A stretch of DNA of 64,000 bases, from positions 6,362,419 to 6,426,418 of the forward strand of contig WARS01000036.1 of NCBI GenBank assembly GCA_008933995.1, written 5' to 3'. Positions 1 to 11,060 of this stretch are shown piece after piece (position 1 is the stretch's first letter; each line of letters opens with the position of its first letter). The position numbers and the translations under genes are program-made. Origin of the DNA: Datnioides undecimradiatus (lineage: Eukaryota; Chordata; Actinopteri; Lobotiformes; Datnioididae). The notes under the pieces are model-generated. The model saw nothing but the letters and a program-made list of their open reading frames with translations, searched no databases and was not told where the DNA came from.

Positions 1-1126
1 ATTGACCATTGTTCCAATGTGGTAAATGCAACTCATTCTTTTCCCTGTGCCCTGCACTCAGCGATGACTAATTCCACCACATCAAGTACAGTTAAGAAAT
101 GGACGACTGTCCCAGCAAACTTTTCACGCATGATGAATCATCTTTAAGCTCAGTTACCGACTGACGAGCAGTTTAAAACGGCACATCGTGGCACATTCAG
201 ACATGTGGCCAAACCTCAGAGAGGTTTGCCTTTAAATTTGAATATTATTAGTCATGTTTGTCTCATATTTCTCTGTTGCTGTGAATGAGGATTCTGAAAA
301 TGGATGTACTTTGATCATTTTCCTGCATAGCCTCTGTTTCCCCGACTTTCTGTTTCTCTCTGTACCCCAACTACCTCACTTTTGTCTCTCCTTGCGTCTC
401 TCCCGCTTCTCCGTGGCTGCCTCTGCTTCTGATTTAAACACGCAGCAGGGGGTTATGGGTAGAGACTCACGCTGTGAAGGATCTCTCTGACTCAGGGAGA
501 GCTGAAGGTCAAACACACTCATGATCAGAACCACAGGATGACACTGAAGAGGTGGAATATAAAGAGTACGGGGATGAAAGCCACGAGAGATCAGTTTGGT
601 TCTCTCTGCAGCGTTTCCAGTGTAGACAGGCACTTCAGAACAGTTCATTCTGTAAACACCACAGACAGATGTTTTGAATGGTCATATATCTTCTACAACA
701 TACACACATAAACATGTAAGTTACCCGATTACAGCCAAAAGCTACATCAGATGAGATTTTGCTACAGTTTCCGCAAAGAATATTAATAAACTCTGATAAC
801 AGTGGAGCTATCAACAACAACAACTGCTTATCATCCTCACAATCTAATTTTTGTTTTGTCTGCCTGGTTTGTGTTTCTCACACTGTGCTTAATTAGACAG
901 ACCCTTGACTGACAAAGCAAACTGAGCGAGAACAAGAGCATGAACAAGAGAAAATCATCTGTTTCTTTGAATGGAAAACTCCTGGAGCCCAGATGAAGGT
1001 TTTTTCCTTTTCTCCTTCGCAATTTTTGTTGGAAGCATTTGCATATTTCAAAAGTCTACCAAAGAAAATAGCCGAGGGGCAGAAATGGCCGATCTGCATA
1101 TTGAAGACTCAACAGAGGGCGAAGAG

Positions 1127-1175
1127 TCGGAGAGAAAGAGAGAGAGAGAAAGGGGGAGAGAGAAAGAGAGAGAAA
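1127..1175. repeat. GA-rich purine tract
   Basis: An almost pure purine stretch made of GAGA and GAAA units. A second, weaker tract lies at about 1318-1360. It is simple sequence and not coding. Confidence 0.75.
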
Positions 1176-1635
1176 GTCTGTGAAAATGATTTGAAGACGA
1201 TCTAAAAGAAACAATAATGTCAATTAGCTCACGGTGTCACGCTTATTATGCTGGATTAATTGCAGTATTCACATCAACTAAAACTGATTATTTGCTTAGT
1301 TGTCAAGCTGTTTCACAGAGAGAGGCGGAAAGAGCGAGAGAGGGAGAGCAGAGAGAAAAAATGTGCATCATAAGAAGGCCTCTTCACCCAGCTTCCTTCA
1401 TGAATAACAAATAGAGGACCCAGTGCTGTGACCAGCCAGCACAACACATGAAAAACATTACTGCATTCCCCGACTCGTCTGGTTTTCTCTACATTGTGCT
1501 GGTAGGCTGGAAACGTGAAGTACTGTGGTGCTTTTGTGCAGCTTCTCTGTTTTTACTGTGTTTTACTGAACACAGCTCAACAATAAACAGATTTTATAGA
1601 CTGCAGGATAAAACCCCCCTCATATTTTTTACGTA

Positions 1636-1935
1636 ACGTTGTAAACACCTTTATTAATGGTTAATAAATCATTTACTAATGCTTTATAGATTAGTTAAAA
1701 GCCGTCAATAACTTTTGGGTTACTACCCTGAAAAACCCCTCCGGCTGGTATTTGCTCCCGCTGCATGACGTCTGTTTATAAATGGTAATTACAGCTGTCG
1801 TTAACGAAGAGTTATTACAATCATCAAGCACGGTTGAGCATGGAAGGTGTATTAATTGTAACTAATGGCCTTGATATGTTGTAATAGATCATTTACAAAT
1901 TACAGAGCAATTACAAGCCATTAGTAAAACATATA
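1636..1935. repeat. Probable old dispersed repeat
   Basis: The stretch begins with TTATTAATGGTTAATAAATC and holds a block reading TTGGGTTACTACCCTG. It ends in TTACAAGCCATTAGTAAA, whose reverse complement resembles the beginning. I recognise this layout as a common teleost dispersed sequence, but I cannot name the family with certainty. Confidence 0.4.
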
Positions 1936-3501
1936 TATTTGATAGTTTTGTGTGGCTGTAGAGAGGGATCAATAGGCTAAATGTTTACTTTCCCAAACTA
2001 CACAATGACACTTACAATGTCTGGTCATATATTATCTATGTTATTATATTGTTCATACTTAATATTTATACACTCCCTTCATTTGTCATAAGAATTTTAT
2101 ATGTCATTTAACCATACCAAAAATGTTTCTTTGTCTTTTTATGTAGTTCAAAGGGCTGCAGAGCAGCTGAACCAAAATCATTTGTTCTTAGTGTTTTAGT
2201 AATTGTTATATTCATAAGTTATTACTTATAACAAGTTATGAACTTTCAAAACTGCACTCTTGGATTTTGTTCAAACCATTTATTAATGACTCTTTAATAT
2301 ATTTTAACCATATGCTGGGCCAGAAGAGAATACAACAGCTGAAGAAATATTTCATAGCCTGGCAACTCACATGATGCTTATTAATCTATAGTAATTATTA
2401 TTACAAATCTATACTTTGGTAATTTTCAAGTTAGCAACTAAATTTACAATTACTATTCCTTACATCATTTAAATCTGGCATGCTATTCACCATAAATGCA
2501 GCATTTTGTTTCCTAATTGATTGTGTTTTTCGGCCTGTGACGCTGCTTTTGGTCGAGCTGGGTTGTATGAGAGAGTGTGTTGTTGTGCTCCCTCAGGGAT
2601 GAACCCCTGATTTAAGTCCTGTTCTCTTAAAAAGGTCGCTGGACTCTCAACAGCTAGTTGCAGAACACACTGACCAGTTTCAATGGTGCTTTTGGAGATT
2701 ACACCTTGACAGATTGAGGAGTCTAACAAAACAATCCAATGACAAGGATTCCTCATCTGTTTTGAGAGTGATCCTGTTCCTGCACTTCTCAGTCTTATAG
2801 TTCATTAATGCATCTTTAATGTCCCACGCAGAACTCCCTAACACCCGTATTGTAATTTAACAGGATATGACAAAGACATAACCTGTCAGCTGCAAATGTT
2901 TATAACTTACACTCTAAAATCGGATAAATTCGAAGGTAATTTGAAACATGATAACTGAGCATAATTGCGGGCAGGTGGATTTAAATGTTATGATAAAAGT
3001 CTCATAGTTTATGGTGCAGGTTGTGCAAATACATTTTTGTGTCTATTTATCTTTTACCTTTTGGATAAGATCCAAGACAAATCCGCTGAAAATCATAAAT
3101 TAGCACATTTATGGGGCTGCACCTGGCTCTCTCTTCCAGTCCCAAAACTTCAGGCGTCTCGGGCGATGCTTTACTCTCCTAAGGCCCTTAAATCTGGGGC
3201 AGAGTCGTGGTACAAAATTCCGCTTGACACGTTTATTTAACAGACCATCCATAAACTGACCCAGCGTGGAAACCTCCCAGCAGAACCGGTTTTGTTTTGT
3301 TTATTTGAATGTGGAAAAATCAAACTGTTGCCTGGGTTTTGTGGACCTTCAGCCTTCACCGGTGCGGCGCGTCACGCCAGTTTGGCTTTTCTTTACCATA
3401 TGAGAAAGCAGAGAGCATTAAGATGCAAGAGACGCACAAAACCCCATAGGTACCTTAGACCGACTTAAGGATCCTTGGAAATATATATTTATATGATATA
3501 T

Positions 3502-3503
<2 letters not shown>

Positions 3504-3547
<44 letters not shown>
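3504..3547. repeat. (AC)22 microsatellite
   Basis: An uninterrupted AC dinucleotide run of about 44 bases, a few hundred bases upstream of the pou3f3 leader, followed by a short AAT-rich stretch. Confidence 0.95.
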
Positions 3548-3549
<2 letters not shown>

Positions 3550-3699
3550 CACTGGCTTATTTTAAATAATAATAACAATAATAATGTTCTACTTTCGTTT
3601 CTTTTCTGCTTTGGAGGATCTTTTATTTTGTTGTTCTGTGTGATTAACGTCTTTTACGCGATCTTAAGGGCACACTGCCGGACTGTTTTGTGAACTTGT

Positions 3700-3900
3700 G
3701 TATTTTTTGTCAGAATATATATTTTTTTCCCCCTGCAGCAGTAACTTTGTGCACCCTAGGCTCGACTGAGACACACAACTCCTCTCTGGCTGTGCGTCCA
3801 ATCAGCGGGAGCTCTGCAGAGCCTTTCTGTTGTAATTGGATGGAGATGGGAGAGGAATACGCAGCCTTGGCACAGCGCGAACACATGCTCGTCTCCTTCG
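3700..3900 (+). promoter_or_regulatory. Candidate pou3f3 promoter area with CCAAT box
   Basis: The sequence becomes richer in GC and CpG here. A CCAAT box in good NF-Y context (CCAATCAGCG) starts at 3798. A TATATA-like stretch lies near 3713-3720. The transcription start cannot be fixed: if it lies at about 3745 the CCAAT box would be downstream of it, and if near 3880 the CCAAT box would sit at the usual distance. Confidence 0.35.
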
Positions 3901-3908
3901 CTCCGTAG
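3840..3908 (+). other. uORF 1 in the pou3f3 leader (22 codons)
   Basis: ATG at 3840, stop TAG at 3906-3908, product beginning MEMGEEYAALAQ. It lies about 460 bases before the pou3f3 start. It is in the mRNA only if transcription begins upstream of 3840. Confidence 0.4.
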
Positions 3909-3972
3909 AGGACGCACCGGAAAGAGCAGATAGAGTGAGCGAGACCACCAAGAGGACCGGAGATACTTTCAA

Positions 3973-4300
3973 ATGAGTGCCATTGTCATTCAATCGCTTT
4001 AAAACTTTAATAGCAGTGATTGGCGAGCACTCCAACTGCTTCACTGTGTTGCGCAGGTAAAGAAGGTGTTTTTCCATATTGTCAGTTCTGTGGATTACGC
4101 ACGACGCAGCTCCCGGGACAGAGAAAAGTTTTGAAGACTATTTTTTTGTTGCAAAGGAATGCCGAGAAGGTCTCAGCACGCACAACCTGCCCTATAACTA
4201 AAATAATATTCTGCATTAATGGAGTGATTTCGCACGTTTTCATCGATCGCGCACCAGTTCCCCCAAATGCTGAGATAGACTTAATTTATTCATGGATTAG
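3973..4300 (+). promoter_or_regulatory. Cluster of five short uORFs in the pou3f3 leader
   Basis: Five short upstream reading frames precede the main start: 3973-4002 (9 codons plus stop), 4159-4197 (12 codons plus stop), 4219-4227 (ATG GAG stop), 4267-4278 (ATG CTG AGA stop) and 4292-4300 (ATG GAT stop). None overlaps the main CDS. The last one ends 66 bases before the chosen start. Such leaders usually lower translation or favour reinitiation. That role is inferred from the arrangement alone. Confidence 0.45.
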
Positions 4301-4366
4301 AATACAGTTGGACTGAACTGAACATCAGAAGAGAGAATATATATCTTGAGATATATGCTTTGGGGA

Positions 4367-4833
4367 ATGGCAACAGCTACCTCGAGTCCATACCTAGCCA
4401 GCAGCAGGATTTTATCCGGGCCGGTCCTTCACTCTGATCGGAGAGGTGGTGGCATGCAGCCAGGCAGCACCGCTGTGACCACGGTGTCTAGTGGATACAG
4501 AGGGGACCCTTCAGCAAAGATGGTGCAGAGTGACTTTATGCAGGGAGCCATGGTGGCAAGCAACGGGGGCCACATGCTAAGCCATGCCCACCAGTGGGTG
4601 ACATCGTTACCTCACGCAGCAGCCGCAGCAGCAGCAGCCGCTGTGGCAGCAGTCGAGGCTGGCTCTCCGTGGCCCCCCAGCTCTCAGGCGCAGGACGTGA
4701 AGAGAAACACCGGCAGGGACGACCTCCACTCGGGGTCCGCTCTGCACCACAGGTCGCCACATCTGGGACCCCATCAGGCGCATCCAGGAAGTTGGGGAGG
4801 CACCTCCGCAGCGCACATCAGCATCACCGAGGG

Positions 4834-4869
<36 letters not shown>

Positions 4870-5644
4870 GTCTCTCATTTACTCACAGCCCGGCGGGTTC
4901 ACAGTTAACGGGATGCTCAGCTCGCACGCGGGGCAGAGCCTCATGCACCCGGGTCTGGTGCGCGGGGAGTCCCCGGAGCTGGACCACAGCAGTCACCATC
5001 ACCATCATCATCACCATCATAATCACCACACGCACCATCACCAGCATCACCGAGTGAGCCACGAGCCGCACTCAGACGAGGACACCCCGACGTCTGATGA
5101 CTTGGAGCATTTCGCAAAACAGTTCAAACAGCGGCGGATTAAGCTGGGTTTCACCCAGGCAGACGTGGGCTTAGCTCTGGGGACCCTGTACGGCAACGTC
5201 TTCTCACAGACCACCATCTGCAGGTTCGAAGCGCTTCAACTGAGCTTTAAGAACATGTGCAAGCTGAAACCTCTGCTGAACAAGTGGCTGGAGGAGGCCG
5301 ATTCCACGACCGGGAGTCCCACCAGCATCGATAAGATCGCCACCCAGGGCAGGAAGAGGAAAAAGCGCACGTCCATCGAGGTGAGCGTAAAAGGCGCGTT
5401 AGAGAGTCACTTCCTCAAGTGTCCTAAACCATCCGCACAGGAGATCAACACTCTGGCAGACACTCTGCAGTTGGAAAAGGAGGTGGTCAGGGTCTGGTTC
5501 TGCAATCGCAGGCAAAAAGAAAAGCGCATGACGCCGCCTGGACTGCCACGCACCCCGGAGGACGCTTATTCACAGGTGGGCAGCATGGGTCCCGACACAC
5601 CGTCACCCTCCATAGACTGCAAGAGGATGTACAGCGACACGTGA
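4367..5644 (+). CDS. pou3f3: POU domain class 3 transcription factor 3 (Brn-1 type)
   Basis: A 425-residue intronless CDS, as expected for POU3F genes. The protein is a nuclear octamer-binding factor acting in neural and kidney development. Visible parts: an N-terminal block shared with human POU3F3, polyalanine near residues 84-95, polyglutamine (12) near 157-168, histidine-rich stretch near 209-228, POU-specific domain at about 239-313 and POU homeodomain at about 328-387 with the recognition-helix motif [11 protein letters not shown]. The start at 4367 ([10 protein letters not shown]) matches the family N-terminus and has G at -3 and +4. An in-frame ATG at 4355 has poor context. Human POU3F3 lacks the long glutamine run, and the C-terminal tail after YSQVGS differs from the human one. 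I judge it POU3F3 rather than POU3F1/2/4 from the N-terminal block, the [10 protein letters not shown] segment and synteny with gpr45, fhl2 and nck2. Confidence 0.97.
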
Positions 5645-5877
5645 AGAATAACTTAAACAAAAGCGCCGGAGAAGACATCTGAACAGTCTTTGAATAACGT
5701 TTTAGTGGGGAAAAATCACGTTTCCCTGAAATGACACGAGTATTGATTATCTTTTCTTACAGCTCCCCTTGTTCTTCGATCCCCAATGATAATGTAATCC
5801 AGTGTGTGTTCATTTCAGAGCAGGACCTTGTTCGCTTTGATACATTCTTCTGCACTATGAATCCTTTGGGACACAGA

Positions 5878-5883
5878 AATAAA
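5878..5883 (+). terminator. Candidate poly(A) signal of pou3f3
   Basis: AATAAA lies 234 bases after the pou3f3 stop codon. Another AATAAA lies at 6384-6389, in AT-rich sequence. Either or both could end the transcript. Confidence 0.45.
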
Positions 5884-6437
5884 ACGCTTAACCAAAATCT
5901 GACAAGAAAATAAGTTTATTAGAGACTGTCTGTTTACCACAACAGCCAACATAATGGACATGTTGTCAATTTGTTGCCAAGAAGTTCCAGCACACACAAA
6001 AAAAGTTATTTCCGTATCTCTGTAATGTTAAGAATAGAAGTTCCCTTGTAATGCTGCAGGTTTTGATGTCCCACTGCGCTCTATAGCCTCCGTTTTAGTC
6101 ATTGATTTAATGCGCTTTATTCAGCATTACGTTGTTTTTAATGAGCAATAATTTCTCTTCCTTCAGTCGTGTTTCCCACTTTTGTGTTGTGGATTTATGT
6201 TGTGACACAGTTGGAGGTGGCCAAAGAGCGACTTTAAAATAATTCCAGTACGGTGTTACACTTATTTTTAAAAATTAGCAAACATTCCCTTATCCAAGTA
6301 AGTCTGCTGTGTATTCTTGTGTGATGATTTGTACTATTTATTTTTTCCACTGTGTTTATTTTCATGGAAAAGACTAATTATTTAATAAATTTGACATAAG
6401 GACAGAAGTGTGTTAAGATATCTGAGAAGGCCATCAT

Positions 6438-6441
<4 letters not shown>

Positions 6442-6499
<58 letters not shown>

Positions 6500-6507
6500 A
6501 GAGAGAG
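6442..6507. repeat. (AC)n-(GA)n compound microsatellite
   Basis: About 55 bases of AC repeat run directly into about 12 bases of GA repeat. It lies just past the second candidate poly(A) site of pou3f3. Confidence 0.95.
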
Positions 6508-6891
6508 TTTGCAGTTTTTAGTGATATATTAAACATCTAGTCTGCAGCTTTTCACTAGATATTGTCAAATGCTCCAAAAATATGATTTCAAATAGCTTTC
6601 ATTAGAATTAAAATCAACCAATCAGCTAATACGTAGAATTTAGCCCATAAATTACTTCTAAGAAAGGCATAAAATCAAAGTGCTTTTGAAAAGAGTCTTT
6701 TATGCCTAGGCTCTTTTGCGAATAGCGGCTTCTCCTGGAGCTGAAATGACTGGTCAATTCATCAAGGTGAGAAATCACCACTACATTAACAGATAATGTC
6801 TGACAATCTAGTCATTTTTAAGCATACATTCCAAACTTTGTGAAGATTGAGGAATTGCTAATTGTCTTTTCCATATATGCTAATGATCTGA

Positions 6892-6939
6892 ATGCACTCC
6901 AGTAATCTGTTTTGGACAAAGCAGATTATTGGAGTGTAT
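6892..6939. repeat. Near-perfect 22-bp inverted repeat with 4-base loop
   Basis: The left arm (6892-6913) and right arm (6918-6939) pair along 22 positions with no mismatch if three G-U pairs are allowed. The loop is GGAC. Inside the arms are mirrored TAATCT and AGATTA motifs. Function unknown: it could be an RNA hairpin, a cruciform or a paired homeodomain site. Confidence 0.8.
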
Positions 6940-8364
6940 CTTCTTGTGCTCATAATACTCTTTTACCTAATTGCAACAAGAATTTGCAGATTGGTGAAAA
7001 TAATAATTTGTTGCTGCCCTACCAGCTTCATTAAGTTATCACATAAATCAAATGTAACATAGATCTAAATAATGTCATATGTTAGCACTATATCCCAGAT
7101 CTACGTTTCCAAGTTGTGACAGCTCTGTTGACACTGACTGACTGAGCTCATCTCTGTTCTTGGAATTTGCCTTCACATGTGATGAACTGTGTATCAGTCC
7201 AGCCACATACATCCCGTGGCAGTGATATGGACTGCAGCTCTGTGGAACGCAGCCAAAAGAGGTCGGCTATCCCAGCTGGCAGTTCACCTCGGCAGCGGTT
7301 GCCAAGGTGACGGCGAGATGGAGTGACACGAGGCAGCGGGTCCTTTGCCACAGATGATGGGTTTGGCAGATAGGCAGCAAGAAGCTCAGGACAGTGGCTC
7401 TGAAAGACAGGTTGTGTTCTTTTTTACTCTCTCCTATCCAAACAAACACGGGACACAGTAATACAGAAACACACCTGTGCACGAGATAATGTTGCAAATA
7501 TCTCAGTAATTGTAAAGATTACAGGGGCAGCAGTGGAAAAAGCCACAGAGAGGCTGCGTTTGTGGTGAAACTTGGAGGGAGGTCAAAGGTCTGCTGGTAC
7601 AGTAGCTGCAGAGAACACTGAGAAATAAACACAAACCTGGAAGTTAATGCATTACTGAAACTTTTACACTTTTAATCATAGTTTGAATACATTCTTTGCT
7701 CGAACACTGACACTGAAAACAAGTGGGTGAATTTTTTGCTTTCTCTCACACGTGATTCATCTTTATGTCATTCTATGAATTTCTGCCCCTTTTGGAGCGG
7801 CGTGCCGATACTGAAATAAATCTTTTACTGTTAACACACACACACATGCGCAGGCACATAGACATGTCAAAAAGTGTGCAGGGTGTGCGTTCAGGTGTGT
7901 GTTCAGTGTGTGTCTTTGTTGAACATTGGCAGGATTAAGGGGAAAGGGAAAGTCTGGCCTTGTGGGTTATAAATAGCAGTCGGCCTGTATGAATGGGTGG
8001 TTTGAATGGGTCTTTACACCTCAGCCTATTCAGCTGTCCTCACTGCAGGTCAATTTCCAGTTCCTTATTTATTAGACTGAAGGGAGACAAGGACGTACAA
8101 CAACGTACGTTTATGGTACTTCACCAGATTATGGTGCCAATACCTGAGAATCCAGTCACAAGGTTTTGTTGTAAAAAAAAAAATAAAAAAAATTCACTTT
8201 TTGGTTTTTCACATAAAATACATCTTCCTGAAAAATCTGCATAGTTTTGTGATTATTGGGTTCATAAACAAGCGATGCATGCTGAAAATGGAGCTATGTT
8301 TCTCAAGGTGAAAGCATACTAAGCCTCGTCAGCATCATGTAATTTTACTGTAAAACAGCCAAAA

Positions 8365-8365
<1 letters not shown>

Positions 8366-8395
<30 letters not shown>
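8366..8395. repeat. (AC)15 microsatellite
   Basis: An uninterrupted AC run of about 30 bases. Confidence 0.92.
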
Positions 8396-8397
<2 letters not shown>

Positions 8398-9035
8398 CAG
8401 ATGCTGCCGTTAAACCAACCACAGCCTACACGTTGAACACACACTGTTAATGCAAAGGAAAACTTCTGCAGACTCTCAGCTACCACACTAACATCAAGCA
8501 GAGGTGGAGAGGTGGTGCCACAGCTCACTGTAATCGTCTCCTGATGCCTCTCAATACGATGTATTCACATGAGCTGCAAAAAGCCAGAGTTCTCTGATAA
8601 AAAAAAAAAGGAAAGAAAATCTAAGCTTGCAGGATTGCTGTGTGATCCCCTCAAAGCTTAGCGATGTAAAGATGGGAGATAAGGCTGGAATTGGGGGATA
8701 AAAAGCCCTTTAAAGGGTTTTGTCATCATACAACGCTAGGTGTCTTCTCTGAATATTAATGCTGGCATCTGAAGGTACAAGCTGATGATGTTACAGGAAC
8801 CTAAACCTCCAAACCCTTCAATCAACAGAAATGGCTTAACTCACACGGAGTGAGCCTGGGCTTGTGATGACAGCCAAACGTGTACTTGTGAATATACTCT
8901 ATGTGCTATTTAACTTCAGTGTAATTCGTCACTGAAATGTTGTTTCTTGCATGAGTGACACAGGGGATGTTTGCAGTTACACACCGAGGATGTTATTACC
9001 TCCTCCAATAAAAACTGCTAATATAATTGCTCTAT

Positions 9036-9099
9036 TGCATAATTGCTCTTAAAGCCTTGTTCAGAGCCACTTTACATAAAGCAATTATTGCATGATAAT
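9036..9099. promoter_or_regulatory. Clustered POU/octamer-like motifs
   Basis: TGCATAATT at 9036-9044, GCAATTAT at 9081-9088 and TTGCATGATAAT at 9088-9099 all resemble binding sites of class 3 POU factors. They lie 3.4 kb downstream of pou3f3 in sequence without obvious repeats. This would fit an autoregulatory enhancer, but it is motif evidence only. Confidence 0.3.
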
Positions 9100-10189
9100 C
9101 CCCTCTTCGGTGCCTGTTTCCTGTGTTCTCACACTTTGGGCAAAATAAACCCGCACCAAAGAATTATTTAACAACAGCAAAGTTTTAATCTACAGCTATT
9201 TCACCGTGGGTTGCACATTATCTGTCCCCACTGCTTGGTGTTAATTATTTTCTCATGGTGGAAATTGGTTAACCACTAAAGTCTAACACTGATTAACACT
9301 GTGTTGCTTACTCAGTGTGAAAGCCTATGACACACACGTCTACCTGCTGTCAGAGGCAGCGGCAAGGCCCTAAAAAGTGCATTTGAGGTGGTTGTAATGT
9401 CAATTTATTTGCGTGTGAATGTATTGAAATGTAAAACAAACATGACTAAGTCAATATTGTTGCTTCTCCGCTGAATATTTTGATTTAGTGGTGAACATTT
9501 TTCAGTTTCTCCCTGTTTGCTTTTTTGGCGAATGATGGAGCACCAGTGTCTCTCCATCAGGAAGAAATTAAAGCAAACATCTGTGGAATAATGGACAGGG
9601 AAATGAATTCTCTCACTAGCAAGCTTGTTGTGTGGGTGCCACTGAACGTGACAAGCATGCATGTGCCAGACCGGTGGAGTGGAACTCGTTTGATGGGCAT
9701 GTTCAACACATGGGCATGATGCCAATTTAGACAAGCATGCCCATGAAGAGAATCTGTGCCTGCATGCTAAGTGTGTGAACAAACCGTGTGTGGCAATACG
9801 CCACTTTTCTTATATAAAATCAACATCAATTGCACTTCTACTGTGTTTATAAAATCTGTGTCTGCAGGTATTATTCTGCACATCTGGATTCACTATCACT
9901 ACTCTCACTGATGTGCGATACACCTCCTCTCTAAAATATGATATGATAATTTCAAACAGTATGTTCAGTGAAAGTTAAATTATTATACATAGGTATTGGT
10001 CTAAAAAGGAGGTTCTGTAACTTAAAATAAGGTAAAAACACAAAACCTAAAAAATCCTTAAAATACCAACACAACTGTCATTAAAACGCTCCGGCAGCTA
10101 TAGGCAGATATAAGATACAATGCTGCCATCTCCTGGATGGAATAATTGTTGCATATTTCTGAAATTTTACAGTGTAAGAGCAGTGAAAA

Positions 10190-10215
10190 AACAAACAAAC
10201 AAACAAACAAACAAA
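10190..10215. repeat. (AAAC)n microsatellite
   Basis: About six AAAC units followed by an A run. Confidence 0.85.
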
Positions 10216-10524
10216 AAAGTTGTCTTAAATAATCTTGAACAAAATCAAAATACTTCCAATTCCCGATTGTTGTATTTATGAAATATAACCTGAGAAACTA
10301 TGAACTAATTCAAGAGGAGAATCGAAGAGCGGGTGAGGGCGAGTCTGACATTGGTATTACTGAGTGAAGATGGCATACAAGAGGACTGATTATTTCAAAC
10401 ATATTGTAAAGGTGATGAGAAATGAAAGAAAGGCTAAACAGAAATCAGATCCTCCCAATGTGCATCCTAACTCAAACCAAATGTGAAATTTGAAATTGGG
10501 TCATCTATCAAATAAACAAGCTAC

Positions 10525-10605
10525 TTATTATTATTATTATTAATATTATTATTAATATTATTATTATTATTAGTAGTAGTAGTAGTAGTAGTATTGTAGT
10601 AGTAG
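10525..10605. repeat. (ATT)n and (AGT)n trinucleotide repeat
   Basis: ATT units with AAT interruptions switch to AGT units, about 80 bases in total. It is simple sequence. Confidence 0.88.
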
Positions 10606-10859
10606 CATGGTCATTTTTTAGCGAGCAGATGATAGTAAGGTGAGCAGTATGAGTTTTTACAGTGCAAATATTTCGGCACCATGTCACAAAAAGCGTCACC
10701 ATGGATAACTGTATCTGTTAAGCTTTGTATTATTATCAGTAGAGGTAGGCTAAATGTTCCTTGCGTTGGAGAAAACAAAATCCAGGGATCACCGGGGCCT
10801 TTTTAAAGTAATATTTCCGCTTTTGCACAAATCTATTTCCCGCATTGCTCCTTTAAATC

Positions 10860-11060
10860 AGTGACCACCTGCTCTTCTGGCGTCAGCATCATCCGCAGGC
10901 GGCACGATGGCGATCGATACAGCAGTGAAATGTTCAAAGTGGGATATTTTGGGAAAAGCTCGACATGCACAGGGAGAGAAACGCGATCACCGAGCTGACT
11001 GGTTCGACGACAGACAAGCGTGAAAGCTGATATCAAATGTAACGTCAAGGTAGGAGCTGT
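10860..11060. other. CpG-rich block of unknown role
   Basis: This stretch has far more CpG than its surroundings, including GGCGATCGATAC and ACGCGATCACCG. On the plus strand it ends in CAAG followed by GTAGGAG, which reads as a splice donor at about 11056. It might be a distant untranslated exon or promoter of gpr45, or part of a repeat. The reading frames crossing it, on both strands, match nothing I recognise. Confidence 0.3.

Larger units (their letters stand above)
1..3500. other. Non-coding upstream region of pou3f3
   Basis: No reading frame here resembles a known protein, and those present are short and low in complexity. The region contains purine-rich tracts, one probable dispersed repeat (1636-1935) and AT-rich sequence. 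In vertebrates the flanks of pou3f3 carry many conserved enhancers, so regulatory elements are likely, but I cannot pick them out without an alignment. Confidence 0.6.

Noticed and set aside
4536-5071. Long frames on the other strand and in other frames across pou3f3
   Set aside because: They are shadows of the GC-rich, repeat-rich pou3f3 coding sequence (leucine, valine and methionine runs opposite glutamine and histidine runs).
6892-6939. Hairpin considered as a microRNA precursor
   Set aside because: The stem is 22 bp with a 4-base loop and no lower stem, too short for a canonical precursor, and I recognise no known microRNA in the arms.
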